Source: Poriferisodalis sp965226645 (GTDB taxonomy: Bacteria; Actinomycetota; Acidimicrobiia; Acidimicrobiales; Poriferisodalaceae). From it: a DNA stretch of 64,000 bases. A model generated the notes under the pieces. The model had not been told where the DNA came from. It made no database searches and saw nothing but the letters and a program-made list of their open reading frames with translations. This document shows, one piece after another, positions 8,443 to 17,338 of this stretch (positions are counted from its first letter, which is position 1; each line of letters begins with the position of its first letter). Both the position numbers and the translations under genes were made by a program. The stretch lies in assembly GCA_965226645.1 (NCBI GenBank), contig CBDDDL010000004.1, positions 124,001 to 188,000 of the forward strand. Direction: 5' to 3'.

Positions 8443-9428
8443 GTACCCAAGGATCGATCGGACTCATCCTGGGCAGCGCGATTGCTCCCGAAGCCATCGC
8501 CAATGCGGCGGCGCAGGCCGAGTCGTGTGGCTTCGACGAGATCTGGCTGGCCGAGGATTACTTCTTCACCGGCGGCATCTCGGGTGCGTCGGTGGTGCTC
8601 GGTGCCACCAATGAGATCACGGTGGGTCTGGGCGTCGTCTCGGCGGTAGCGCGCCATCCCTCGGTGCTGGCGATGGAGCTGGCAACGCTGAGCCGGTCGT
8701 CACCGCAGCGGCTGGTGGCGGGCGTGGGGCTGGGCGTGCCCGTGTGGGTCCGCCAGATGGGCCTGCATCCCCGATCGCCGCTGACAGCAGTGCGGGAATG
8801 TGTGACAGCGGTCAAGTCACTGCTCGCGGGTGAGACGCTCGACCGCCACGGAGAGGTGTTCGAATTCAACGACGTCAAGCTGAGGTACCCCGAGACCGGC
8901 TCGCCGATGCCTGTGCGGCTGGGCGTGTCCGGGCCGAACATGCTGCGCCTGAGCGGCGAGATCGCCGATGGGACGGTGCTCTCGGTCTGTTCCAGCTTGC
9001 GGTATGTGGAATGGGCGAAGGAGCGCATCGACGAAGGACGCCAGCTAGCCGGCCGTGCCGATACCCATCCGATCACGGTGTTTGCCTTGTACGCCGTTGA
9101 CGAAGACGGCCAAGCTGCACGAGATTCCGCTCGGGCTTCGCTGGCCTTCTATCGCCAGCACGGTCCCAATGCCCTCACCGACGTGTATGGCATATCCGAC
9201 GAGCTGCAGGTCTTGATCGGCAAGGGTGGCTACGCGGCGGTGCGAGACGGCATGCCCGACCAATGGGTCGCAGACCTGACCGTGGCGGGAACGCCTGCCG
9301 AGTGCGCCGCCAAGATTCGGGCGTTGTGGGCCGGGGGTGCCGACTCGGTGGCGCTGTTCCCGATCGCCACCGACCGCTTGGCGGAGATCATCGACCTCAC
9401 CGCCAGCGAGGTGTTGCCCCGCACCTGA
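8439..9428 (+). CDS. LLM-class (luciferase-like) F420/flavin-dependent oxidoreductase
   Basis: This 329-residue single-domain TIM barrel of the bacterial luciferase family starts with the strand IGLILGSAIAP and the helix AAAQAESCGFDEIWLAEDYF. The VAGVGLGVP cofactor-side loop and SPMPVRLGVSGPNMLRL follow. Members use reduced F420 or FMN for hydride transfer or oxygen insertion; some (RutA) open pyrimidine rings. It is the fifth and last gene of the operon, ATG overlapping the HyuA-type stop by four bases. It may therefore oxidise or ring-open an intermediate of the same heterocycle pathway, but the reaction is not predictable from sequence. Confidence 0.85.
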   Translation: MSTQGSIGLILGSAIAPEAIANAAAQAESCGFDEIWLAEDYFFTGGISGASVVLGATNEITVGLGVVSAVARHPSVLAMELATLSRSSPQRLVAGVGLGVPVWVRQMGLHPRSPLTAVRECVTAVKSLLAGETLDRHGEVFEFNDVKLRYPETGSPMPVRLGVSGPNMLRLSGEIADGTVLSVCSSLRYVEWAKERIDEGRQLAGRADTHPITVFALYAVDEDGQAARDSARASLAFYRQHGPNALTDVYGISDELQVLIGKGGYAAVRDGMPDQWVADLTVAGTPAECAAKIRALWAGGADSVALFPIATDRLAEIIDLTASEVLPRT

Positions 9429-9450
9429 AGATGTGTCGGTATCCGGCGTG

Positions 9451-10521
9451 TCAGACGGCGGGGACGTAGTCGGCGTCGATGCCGAAGGCGTGCGGTCCGA
9501 CAACGGCAAGCGCCTCGGGCGTGCGAAGCAGGTCGGGTGCGGGCAGCACGAGCACGTCCGCACGTACGCCGAAGCGGAGGAGCTCGGTCGTGATCGGCTC
9601 ACCGGTGTCGGAGGTGACCAGCGTGATGAGGTCCGGCACCATCACCCTGGGCTCGTCGTCTTCGTAGATGGCCAAGTTCTCGTTCTGGAAGTCGACGCGG
9701 ATGGTACGGCCGGCATCATCGCCGATGCCCGCCACGGTCATCTGACCGCGGGCGAAGCCAGCGGCATTACGCCGGTGCACGTCGGTGACCTTGCCGCGCA
9801 GATACCGCATGCCACCAGCGACGCCCAGGATCGCTTCGGCGGGATCATCCTTGGCTTCGCGGGCCCGATGCACTGCACGGCCGATGTCGCTGGCCAGCCG
9901 CAGCGTGTTCGGGATGATTGAGCGACGGCAGAAAGCGCCGTCCATCACAGCGGATGCCAGCCCGGTATGTGCACCCATCTCGACCGTCGCGGCCCGGGCA
10001 ATGCGCTCGAGCCACTTGGCGTCGGGCACTTCGGCGATGACCACCTGGCTGCCGCGTTCATCGGCGATGGCGGCTGGGTAGGGGCTGCCGCCGTAGATCA
10101 GGTACGTGATCATCTGCAGTTCGGGGAAGGCCCGGCCCATGCCGTCGCCGTTCACGATGGGGATGCCCATTGCGGCCGCCACGACCATCGGCACCATCGA
10201 GTTGCTGCCGCCCATCTCAAACGGAGCGATCGCGTCGAACTTCCGGCCGAGATGGCGTTCGAGCGCTCGGGCTGCCACGGTCTCCTCGTCGCCGCCGGCC
10301 AGCTTCTCGTGGCTGACCATCGGCGAGCCCATGCCCCCGACCGCAACCAGCAGGTCATCGTCAGCGATCTCGTCGGGCTCGATGACCCGTACCCGTCCGC
10401 CGTTCCGCAGCACCTGCAGCACGCGCAATCGTCCGAGGTAGGGATTCCCGCCGCCGCCGGTGCCCAGCACAGCGGCGCCCAAAGCGATCGGCGCGAGATC
10501 AGGCTCGGTGATCTCCCACAC
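9451..10521 (-). CDS. DUF917 family protein (hydantoinase-associated)
   Basis: This 356-residue protein carries the DUF917 hallmarks: GTGGGGNPYLG at residues 20-30, an FEMGGSNSMVPM segment near 103-114, and VNGDGMGRAFPELQM. Members are commonly encoded beside hydantoinase/oxoprolinase genes and are thought to take part in the same hydrolytic pathways; the exact activity of most is unknown. It is convergent with the five-gene operon ending at 9428, only 22 bp away, so physical proximity to the HyuA-type gene is kept though the strand differs. The start used is a GTG at 10521, which gives the usual N-terminus WEITEPDLAPIALGAAVLG. Confidence 0.82.
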   Translation of the reverse strand: MWEITEPDLAPIALGAAVLGTGGGGNPYLGRLRVLQVLRNGGRVRVIEPDEIADDDLLVAVGGMGSPMVSHEKLAGGDEETVAARALERHLGRKFDAIAPFEMGGSNSMVPMVVAAAMGIPIVNGDGMGRAFPELQMITYLIYGGSPYPAAIADERGSQVVIAEVPDAKWLERIARAATVEMGAHTGLASAVMDGAFCRRSIIPNTLRLASDIGRAVHRAREAKDDPAEAILGVAGGMRYLRGKVTDVHRRNAAGFARGQMTVAGIGDDAGRTIRVDFQNENLAIYEDDEPRVMVPDLITLVTSDTGEPITTELLRFGVRADVLVLPAPDLLRTPEALAVVGPHAFGIDADYVPAV

Positions 10522-10604
10522 GGCATCCCTCCTGCCACCCGCCGACGCAGCAACCGCCGACGCTACTGCGCCGGACCAAACCGGTCGCGGGCCTGCCCGG
10601 AATC

Positions 10605-12044
10605 TCAGGTTTGGGGGCCGGTGTCGATGATGGCGGTGCGGAGGTCGGTCATGTCCAGGATCGTGTACTTGCCGCCGATGCGGCCCCAGCCGGTTCCGGT
10701 GCGTGAGGCGCCGCCGAAGGGCGCGTGCTGTTCCCAGAATGCGGTGCCCTCGTTGATCAGGACGGTGCCGGTACGAAGGTCCTCGACGGCCCGGTAGGCG
10801 CGTGCCAGCGACGAGGTGAACACTGACGCCTGCAAGCCGAGGTCGGAGTCATTGGCGAGGGCGAATGCATCGTCGTCGGTGTCGAAGCAGGTGATCGGCA
10901 CCACGGGGCCGAAGGTCTCGTTGCGGAAGACGTCCATTGCGGGCGTGACGCCGTCGATCACGGTGAGCTCATAGAACAGGCCCGTCGGCCGGTCGGGCTC
11001 ACGGCTGCCGCCCAGCAGCACTGCGGCACCTTGGACCTGGGCCTCGGCGACGTGGGCATCCATACGGGTCGCGACCGCCTCGTTGTTGAGTGGCCCCATC
11101 AACGTGGTGTCGTCCAGCGGATCGCCGAGAGTGACGCCCTCGGCACGTTCCACGACCAAGTCGACGAGTTCGTCATGGACCGAACGGTGTACCAGCAAGC
11201 GTTCGGTAGCCACGCAGCACTGTCCCGACACGAAGTGCGCGCCGAACACCGCGGCATCGGCGGCAGCGGCCAGGTCGGCGTCGTCAAAGACTATCTGCGG
11301 GCCATTGCCCGACGCCTCGATGATCGTGCGTTTCATGCCTGCTGCGGCAACGATTGCCTCAGCGGTCGTCTGCGAACCCACGAATCCGACACCGTGCACA
11401 CCGGGATGGGAAACCAGCGCCTCTCCCACCTCGCCTCGGCCCATCACCACCGACACAGCTCCGGGCGGAAAGCCTGCTTCGGCGACCGCTGAAGCCAGTG
11501 CCAAGGCCGACAAAGGCGCGTGGTCGGATGGTTTGATGATTGCTGGATTGCCCGCAGCGAGCGCAGCAGCGAGCAGTTCCGCCGGGATGTTCATCGGGAA
11601 GTTCCACGGCGTGACCAACGCATAGACGCCGTTCGGTTTGCGATGAGTGAACACTCGCTTGCGCGGGTCGACACTCGGCAGCACATGGGTCTCGAGCCGC
11701 TTGATCTCCTCGGCGGCCAACCGAAAGATCTCCGCCGATTCGGCGATCTCGTCGGCAGCCTCTGCTGCGAGCGGCTTGCCGCTCTCGCGAGCCAGTTGTT
11801 CAGCGTGCGGGCCAGCCGACTCTTCGATACAGCCCGCCGCAGCGTGCAGCAATTCAGCGCGTTCGAAAAAGCTCAGCCGCTCCAGCTCGGCCGCGGCCTC
11901 GTTCGCACCCGCGACGGCATCGTCGATGTCGGCAAGCGATGCAGTATCGACCTCTGCGAGCACCGCGCCAGTAGCGGGCTCGACGACGGCGATCTCAGCG
12001 ATGCTGCGGCCTATGCGCCGCTCGCCCCTGATGAGCTGATGCAT
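10605..12044 (-). CDS. NAD(P)-dependent aldehyde dehydrogenase
   Basis: The 479-residue protein is full length for the ALDH superfamily. It has the cofactor segment TPWNFPMNIPAELLA, the general-base glutamate in IIEASGNGPQ near residue 240, and the nucleophile in SGQCCVATERL at about C277. The C-terminal NEGTAFWEQHAPFGG segment is also typical. It oxidises an aldehyde to the acid. It is last of four minus-strand genes (PhyH dioxygenase, PLP phospholyase-like enzyme, kinase, dehydrogenase), only 9 bp after the kinase. In the hydroxylysine pathway the equivalent enzyme oxidises aminoadipate semialdehyde, which makes a semialdehyde the likely substrate; that is inference. Confidence 0.9.
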   Translation of the reverse strand: MHQLIRGERRIGRSIAEIAVVEPATGAVLAEVDTASLADIDDAVAGANEAAAELERLSFFERAELLHAAAGCIEESAGPHAEQLARESGKPLAAEAADEIAESAEIFRLAAEEIKRLETHVLPSVDPRKRVFTHRKPNGVYALVTPWNFPMNIPAELLAAALAAGNPAIIKPSDHAPLSALALASAVAEAGFPPGAVSVVMGRGEVGEALVSHPGVHGVGFVGSQTTAEAIVAAAGMKRTIIEASGNGPQIVFDDADLAAAADAAVFGAHFVSGQCCVATERLLVHRSVHDELVDLVVERAEGVTLGDPLDDTTLMGPLNNEAVATRMDAHVAEAQVQGAAVLLGGSREPDRPTGLFYELTVIDGVTPAMDVFRNETFGPVVPITCFDTDDDAFALANDSDLGLQASVFTSSLARAYRAVEDLRTGTVLINEGTAFWEQHAPFGGASRTGTGWGRIGGKYTILDMTDLRTAIIDTGPQT

Positions 12045-12053
12045 CTGCGCACC

Positions 12054-13079
12054 CTAGGCCGAGGCCGATTTGCCGCCGAGCAAGCGCTCGCAGCCGGAGA
12101 CGACACCGCGGCGGAACATCTCGAGCTGACCATCGGGCCACGGGACCTCGGGTCGCTGAGCCCTCCAGCCGAGGATCGCCATGCCACGAATTAACTCGAA
12201 CATCGGCACGAGCGTCAGGTCGTCATCGCTGATGGGGCGCACTGCTCGGTAGCTAACCAGGAACGCCCGCCTGGCAGCCTCGAAGTCCGTAGTGCCTCTC
12301 GAATGGAACATGGCCACTGCGATGTCGTACTGGTGCCACCCGAAGCCGGCGTCGTCGAAGTCGATGACGCTCAGCCGGCCATCGTGGGTGAGCAGGTTTG
12401 CCAGGTGTAGATCGGCATGGATCATGCTGAAGGTCCGACGCGGTTCGCCGTAGCGACGCAGCCGTTCCCGGCAGTGATCGCGTGCTGCGATGAGCAGGTC
12501 GCGCTCGCGGGTATCGAGCACTGGGTTCTCCCAGAACGGGCCCCAGAAGGGCGCATTGCCGAGCAGGCCGTCGGTGTCGAGGCGATGGCGCCGGAACGAT
12601 GACGGCGGTGTCCAGGCGGTCGCCTGGTTGTGCATCGCTGCCATCAAGCCGCCGAGCTGTCCGAACGGCTCGGCGATCTCGACCGGTTCTGTTGCATCAG
12701 CGCGTCTGTCGTGCGCAGTGAGCAGCTCACCGACGATCTCGCCCGGTGCCCAGAGGTTGAGCCCGACCTGCCGTGACTCACCGTGGGCGACATCGGTGGG
12801 CACGAAGTAGCGGCCGTCGGGCGCAGCAACCGGCGTCGGAACGGAGATGCCGCTGCCGCGCAGCGCCTCCAGCCACGCGCGTTCGGAGTTGAGTTCGTCG
12901 AGGGTGTGGTAGCCGGGCCGGTGCAATCGCAGGACGTAGGCCTGACCCGAGCAGTCGTCGGCGCGAAACGTGACGTTCTCGCTGATGCCGACAAGTTGCA
13001 GGCGCGCCGACCCGATGCCGAACGCTCGGAGCGCCTCCCGGGCCGGCGATTCGTACGGGGCCCCAGCCCCGTCAACCAT
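12054..13079 (-). CDS. APH-family small-molecule kinase (SrkA/hydroxylysine-kinase-like)
   Basis: The 341-residue kinase-fold protein has the catalytic loop MIHADLHLANLL and the metal-binding VIDFDDAGFG. Both catalytic aspartates are present, unlike in the second APH-family gene at 17801. An N-terminal nucleotide-binding lobe with SENVTFRADD and YVLRLHRPGY precedes them. Relatives include the stress kinase SrkA, homoserine kinase II and hydroxylysine kinase. Its start overlaps the 3' end of the class III PLP gene by 8 bp, so the two are coupled. In vertebrates and some bacteria an APH-family kinase phosphorylates 5-hydroxylysine or a related amino alcohol, and a PHYKPL/ETNPPL-type lyase then removes phosphate and ammonia. 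Context favours that kind of role. Confidence 0.8.
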   Translation of the reverse strand: MVDGAGAPYESPAREALRAFGIGSARLQLVGISENVTFRADDCSGQAYVLRLHRPGYHTLDELNSERAWLEALRGSGISVPTPVAAPDGRYFVPTDVAHGESRQVGLNLWAPGEIVGELLTAHDRRADATEPVEIAEPFGQLGGLMAAMHNQATAWTPPSSFRRHRLDTDGLLGNAPFWGPFWENPVLDTRERDLLIAARDHCRERLRRYGEPRRTFSMIHADLHLANLLTHDGRLSVIDFDDAGFGWHQYDIAVAMFHSRGTTDFEAARRAFLVSYRAVRPISDDDLTLVPMFELIRGMAILGWRAQRPEVPWPDGQLEMFRRGVVSGCERLLGGKSASA

Positions 13080-14364
13080 CGAGATCCTGAAGCACTGCGT
13101 CGAATGCCGCCAAGAACTCGTCTGCGTGGGACTGCTGCAGCACGAGCGGGGGCCGGAGCTTCAGCACGTTGGCGTGTGCACCGGCGTTCGAAGCCAGGAT
13201 GCCCCGGTCCTTCAGACGATCGGTGACCTCCACCGCGCGAGCACGGTCGGGCGCCAGATCATCACCGGGCGTCACCATCTCCACTCCGATGAACAGGCCG
13301 TGCCCGCGGACGTCGCCGATCCAGGGGCGCTCTTCGGCCCGTTCGGCAAGCGCAGCCTTCAGCCTTCCGCCGATCTCGCTGACGCTCGCGGCCAGATCCC
13401 GCTCTTCGATCTCATCGATCACCGCATGACCCACAGCGGCCTGCAAGGGACTGGCGGCGAAGGTGTTGAAGTGCCGCGTGCCCGCACGGAAACCCTCGAC
13501 GAGCTCGCGGCTTGCGACCGTCGCGGACAGGGGCAGGCCATTGCCCATGGGCTTACCCATCACGGCGATGTCGGGTTCGAATCCGGTGATCTCGTAGCCC
13601 CACCAGCGTCCTGTGCGGCAGTAACCGGCCTGCACTTCGTCCGCGATGACCAGCCCGCCGGCATCGCGCACCATCTCTGCAGCCTTTGCCATGAATTCGC
13701 CGGGGATGTCCGGCAGGCCCTCGTTGGCCAGGATCGAGCACATAATGACCGCCGCGACACCCTGTCCCGATGCCTCCAAGTGCTCGATGGCGGCAGCAAG
13801 TTCGTACAGATAGGCATCGGCAAGCGCGCCGTCGTCGAGCCCTTCGGTGATGGGGCGAAAGCGCTGTGGGAAGGGGATCGTTGCGACATCGGGGTGCTGG
13901 TCAGGCCGCCTCGCGGCCAGCGTCAGCGCGATGACCGCTTGGGTGTTGCCGTGGTAGGTGGCATCGGTGGCGATAACACCCCGCCGGCCCGTTGCCAGCC
14001 GCGCCATCCCCAGCGCCACCTCGACGGCCTCGGTGCCGCTGCAGCTGATGACAGCACTCTCGATGCCGTCGGCATGCAGGCCCACGAGCCGTTCGGCGAA
14101 GCTGACAATGCCCTCGTGCAGGTACCGGCTGTGCACGTTCAGCGTGGCCTGCTGGGCAGCCATTGCCTCGGCGACACGTGCGTTGCCATGGCCCACGCAC
14201 GGCACGTTGTTGTACATGTCGATGTAGCGGCGACCATCGGCATCGAACAACTCGACTCCGTCGCCTCGCACGATGTGCAGCGGATCGGTGTAGAAGAGCG
14301 GCGCGCCGGCGCCCAGCGCCTGATCTCGCCGAGCTTGAAGTGACGAGTTCGGTGTCGCATTCAT
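13072..14364 (-). CDS. Class III aminotransferase-fold PLP enzyme, phospholyase-like (ETNPPL/PHYKPL relative)
   Basis: The 430-residue PLP enzyme has YIDMYNNVPCVGHGN, LNVHSRYLHEGIVSFAERL, the cofactor-stacking DEVQAGYCRTG, and the Schiff-base lysine in AVMGKPMGNGLP. The NNVxxVGH and SRYLHxxIVxxAERL segments resemble ethanolamine-phosphate and 5-phosphohydroxylysine phospholyases more than ordinary omega-aminotransferases. Those enzymes eliminate phosphate and ammonia to give an aldehyde. Neighbouring kinase and aldehyde dehydrogenase genes fit that chemistry. ATG 14364 was chosen, with GGGG about nine bases upstream; an in-frame TTG at 14388 would add eight residues. A plain transaminase is the alternative. 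Confidence 0.82.
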   Translation of the reverse strand: MNATPNSSLQARRDQALGAGAPLFYTDPLHIVRGDGVELFDADGRRYIDMYNNVPCVGHGNARVAEAMAAQQATLNVHSRYLHEGIVSFAERLVGLHADGIESAVISCSGTEAVEVALGMARLATGRRGVIATDATYHGNTQAVIALTLAARRPDQHPDVATIPFPQRFRPITEGLDDGALADAYLYELAAAIEHLEASGQGVAAVIMCSILANEGLPDIPGEFMAKAAEMVRDAGGLVIADEVQAGYCRTGRWWGYEITGFEPDIAVMGKPMGNGLPLSATVASRELVEGFRAGTRHFNTFAASPLQAAVGHAVIDEIEERDLAASVSEIGGRLKAALAERAEERPWIGDVRGHGLFIGVEMVTPGDDLAPDRARAVEVTDRLKDRGILASNAGAHANVLKLRPPLVLQQSHADEFLAAFDAVLQDLDG

Positions 14365-14425
14365 CGGCACGCGCCCCAGGCGTCGCAACTCGCGGACACG
14401 GGCGCTACGAGGTGCGGCCGCCCGG

Positions 14426-15301
14426 TCACTCCGCGGGGGTCAGGAGTGCGGAGTTGGAATGCTTGGAACCCGGCTTACGGCCCAGCACAATTTCCGGGGT
14501 GAGCAGATCGACCGGACCTGGCATGCCGGACGGATCTGAGTAGTAACCGAGTGCGTAGTTGCCCATCGAATACCCCATCAGATCTGCCAACTCCGGATCG
14601 AGATCCTTTGCGACCTCGGGCGGGCATGACAGGAACTGGTTCTCTTCGGTGCGCAGCCAGCCCAGCGTGTAGGTGATGTTGATGCCGGTGCGATCGGCGT
14701 CGCTGCGGTTCTCGCCGCCGCCGTGGATCACCGAGCCGGAGTACAGCAATACCGACCCGGCGCCCATCGTGGCCTGCGTCTTCTCGTGGTCAGCGGCCCG
14801 GCGCTCGGAGTCCCAGCTGGGGCTGCCTGGCACGATGCGCGTCCCGCCGTTCTCGTCGGTGAAATCGGTGAGCGCCCACATGGTGTTGAACTGCGGCTCG
14901 ATCTGGTCGGGGATGTAGCCGCCCCATGCCAGGCGGTCTCGGTGCAGCGGCTGGGTGCCCTGGCCGGGCTTGATGTTGATGACCTGGGTCAGGTGCAGCT
15001 GGATCTTGTTGGTATAGGGGCCGAGGAACTGGTTGGCCAAGCCGATGACCTTGTCTTGCATCACCAGTTGGCGGCACGCATGCGAGCGCGCCACGAGCGC
15101 TCCGGTGCGGGTCGTGTTGTGGCCGCTGAAGTTGTCGAGCCCGCCCGGTGTGCGATCGATCCAGGGTCGTAGCTCGGCCTCGAGCTGCCCCACGAGATCG
15201 AGGTCGATGGCGTCCTCGATGATGGCGCCGCCGTCGATTCGCACCACCTCGGCGATCTCTTCTTCATCGCCGTCCAGCGTGAAACGTGCAAGCTCAGCCA
15301 T
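14426..15301 (-). CDS. Phytanoyl-CoA dioxygenase (PhyH)-family Fe(II)/2-oxoglutarate oxygenase
   Basis: The 291-residue cupin-fold oxygenase has the metal-binding H-x-D in PLHRDRLAWGG near residue 137 and the distal histidine in YSGSVIHGGGENRSD, followed by the 2-oxoglutarate-binding arginine region DRTGINITYTLGW. The family hydroxylates fatty acyl-CoAs, ectoine, amino acids and many small metabolites. It is the first gene of the group that continues with the phospholyase-like enzyme, kinase and aldehyde dehydrogenase. It could therefore introduce the hydroxyl group that the kinase phosphorylates; this is inference. ATG 15301 gives MAELARFTLDGDE, the natural start; the open frame runs 5' beyond it without homology. 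Confidence 0.85.
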   Translation of the reverse strand: MAELARFTLDGDEEEIAEVVRIDGGAIIEDAIDLDLVGQLEAELRPWIDRTPGGLDNFSGHNTTRTGALVARSHACRQLVMQDKVIGLANQFLGPYTNKIQLHLTQVINIKPGQGTQPLHRDRLAWGGYIPDQIEPQFNTMWALTDFTDENGGTRIVPGSPSWDSERRAADHEKTQATMGAGSVLLYSGSVIHGGGENRSDADRTGINITYTLGWLRTEENQFLSCPPEVAKDLDPELADLMGYSMGNYALGYYSDPSGMPGPVDLLTPEIVLGRKPGSKHSNSALLTPAE

Positions 15302-15378
15302 GCCGCAACAGTACGCCGTGCCGGATGCCGCCGCCGCTCTCCACCGGCGAATTGCCGCGCCGCCTGCCAAGTGTTCCC

Positions 15379-15822
15379 TCATCGGCATGAGCCGCGGATG
15401 GGAGGGACGGCTACGCCGCTTCGGAACACAGGGCGCCACACGGGAGCTGCCTCTTCGCGTTCGTGGGTCTGCCGATGTTCGCTGATACAGGCACGAAGGT
15501 TTGACGTTCCCTTCGCCCCGAATCGGTAAGAGATTGCCGTGAGTCCATGGTGAAGGAAGCGGCTGCCGGCCTCGCGCCACGTCACATGAGCATCCACTTC
15601 GGCATGCATCTGCTCAAGCCGCGTGTTCACTTCGCGCTGGTGGTCCGAAAGCTGCTTGCGGAGGTCTTTGAGTTCCGCTTCGGTGTCTTTGACAAAGCGG
15701 CGGTAGCGGAGATACTGAACCTTGAGGCCTCCGATGCTGAGCGCCGAGACCAGTGCCGACCATGCAATGAGCATTGACTTTGGAATGCCGGCTGCGAGCA
15801 GCGATACGGCGGTGGCAGTCAT
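15379..15822 (-). CDS. Small membrane-anchored hypothetical protein with coiled coil
   Basis: I do not recognise this gene. From the ATG at 15822 the product is about 147 residues. One hydrophobic segment lies near residues 5-30 (SLLAAGIPKSMLIAWSALV), then a basic stretch (YLRYRRFVK), then a heptad-rich segment with AELKDLRKQLSDHQREVN that should form a short coiled coil. The rest is low in recognisable structure and has an odd, Arg/His-rich tail that may not be real protein. The frame is open further upstream to 15903. Coding potential is moderate; it could also be a chance frame between the PhyH and VOC genes. Confidence 0.4.
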   Translation of the reverse strand: MTATAVSLLAAGIPKSMLIAWSALVSALSIGGLKVQYLRYRRFVKDTEAELKDLRKQLSDHQREVNTRLEQMHAEVDAHVTWREAGSRFLHHGLTAISYRFGAKGTSNLRACISEHRQTHEREEAAPVWRPVFRSGVAVPPIRGSCR

Positions 15823-15940
15823 CGGCTCGCTCCAACTGCGCGAGGTTTGGGTCGGTGCCGGTGAGTCGATGCCATGAGCGCATGACAGCAGGCATTGGCG
15901 CATGAATCAATTTAATTACTTGAAATATGCTGTTAAGTGC

Positions 15941-16327
15941 TCAATGAGGATCTGACGCTCCATATGAACGGAGTTCGACTTCGTTGCCGTCGGGATCCCG
16001 GACATAGACGGCCGAACCCCAGCCTCGCGCCCCATAGACACGTGGCGAGCGACGCACGATCTCGACATCCGGGTGCGCCACAATCTCTTCGACGTCACCG
16101 GTTGCCCACAGGGCGAAGTGCCCGAGGTTCTCCCCGTCACGGGCCGTCTCGACGAGGTCGATGATCGTGCCCTCGTCGATGCGCACCGAGACGAACGGGG
16201 CCTCGCCTGACCTCCATTCCTCGTAGCGAACCGGCGACAACCCCAGCCGGTCGCGATACCAACGCAGCGACCGCTGCGCATCGGCCACGTTCAGCACGAT
16301 GTGATCCAGCCCTCGTATCGGCGCCAC
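15941..16327 (-). CDS. VOC (glyoxalase/bleomycin-resistance fold) family protein
   Basis: A compact 128-residue single-module vicinal-oxygen-chelate protein. It opens with RGLDHIVLNVADAQRS and WYRDRLGL and ends with VYVRDPDGNEVELRSY, the paired beta-alpha-beta modules of the fold. The metal-ligand positions are the H of LDHIVL, the H of LGHFAL and the E of NEVEL. Such proteins act as glyoxalases, extradiol dioxygenases or drug-binding proteins; none can be chosen here. GTG 16327 is used because the family starts right there; it lies 9 bp from the divergent gene at 16337, so one of the two starts may be slightly different. A longer frame to 16525 has no family support. Confidence 0.75.
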   Translation of the reverse strand: MAPIRGLDHIVLNVADAQRSLRWYRDRLGLSPVRYEEWRSGEAPFVSVRIDEGTIIDLVETARDGENLGHFALWATGDVEEIVAHPDVEIVRRSPRVYGARGWGSAVYVRDPDGNEVELRSYGASDPH

Positions 16328-16336
16328 GCCATCAGT

Positions 16337-17338
16337 ATGGGCGACGGGCCTACGCTGCGGCGCGTGGCCCTCGAATTGGATGCAGCACCGATTTTCACCG
16401 CGGACGATGACGGCTTCCACGGACATCTCGCCGGAGACGACTGGTGGTTCACCGAGACGGCCTGGTACTCGTTCCATCACCGTGCGCGGGCGCTGGGCGG
16501 ATGGTTCTACACGATGGTGCGTCACAACATCGGCACGGTCGCTGGCGGAGCGTGGGTCTGGGATGGCTCAGCGCATCTGCCGTGGGACGTGCCGTATTGC
16601 TCCAATCTCAGCGCTTTGGAGTTGCCGGCGGGGGCGGATCTCCGTGACGTCACGCTGCCGAACGGCGTCTCGATCAAGGTCGAGACACCGACGCTCGCGT
16701 ACCGCCTCGGCTACGACGACCCCGGTCGATTCAGCGCCGATCTGCGATTCGAAGCGATCGTGCCGCCCCGCCCGCTGGCCGCCACCGGGTCAACTTTCGG
16801 CCGTTCCGCCCACTTTGACCAGATCGGGCGGGTCACCGGCACCATTTCCCTGCACGGCGAAGACATCGATATCGACTGCTGGTCGATTCGCGACCGAACG
16901 TGGGGCCGCCGACCCGAACATCGTCCCCGCCAAGCGGCCTACGTGACCGGTGCTGGTGATGACGGCTCAGGCTTCCTGGCTGTCACCGACACTCGAGACG
17001 GCACCGACCGGGTCGCCTACGGCTTCGTCCAGCACGGAGACTCACAAACCAACCTCGTCGATGGCGAGCGGACCGTGCTGCGCGACCCCGATGGATGGGT
17101 GACCGAAGTGCGCATCAATGCCGTCGATGCCTCGGGAGCACAATTCGTCGCTTCGGGGCGCTCGGTCAGCCGAATCGTGATCAACCGCCACAGCTTCATC
17201 GACATCAACAGCCTCATGCAGTGGAACGTTGACGGAATCGGCACCTGGTGGGGCGAGGACCAGGACATGTGGCCGGTGCATCGGTTCGCTGCCGCGAAGC
17301 GCACTGGTGACTGGTCGATTCCCGGGTCTCGGCGATGA
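16337..17338 (+). CDS. Uncharacterised beta-rich protein (DUF7064/7065-like)
   Basis: The 333-residue protein has a regular alternation of Trp-rich strands (DDWWFTETAWYSFHH, GGWFYTMVRHN, GAWVWDGSAHLPWD) and a C-terminal half with IDCWSIRDRTWGRRPEH. The pattern resembles the DUF7064/DUF7065 lipocalin-like domains often found beside phosphotransferases and acyl-CoA enzymes in actinobacteria and proteobacteria. The assignment is from memory and tentative. No signal peptide is visible. The stop overlaps the start of the 141-residue gene downstream (ATGA), and a kinase-like gene follows, so the three form a likely operon. ATG 16337 was preferred; GTG 16364 is an alternative. Confidence 0.65.
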   Translation: MGDGPTLRRVALELDAAPIFTADDDGFHGHLAGDDWWFTETAWYSFHHRARALGGWFYTMVRHNIGTVAGGAWVWDGSAHLPWDVPYCSNLSALELPAGADLRDVTLPNGVSIKVETPTLAYRLGYDDPGRFSADLRFEAIVPPRPLAATGSTFGRSAHFDQIGRVTGTISLHGEDIDIDCWSIRDRTWGRRPEHRPRQAAYVTGAGDDGSGFLAVTDTRDGTDRVAYGFVQHGDSQTNLVDGERTVLRDPDGWVTEVRINAVDASGAQFVASGRSVSRIVINRHSFIDINSLMQWNVDGIGTWWGEDQDMWPVHRFAAAKRTGDWSIPGSRR

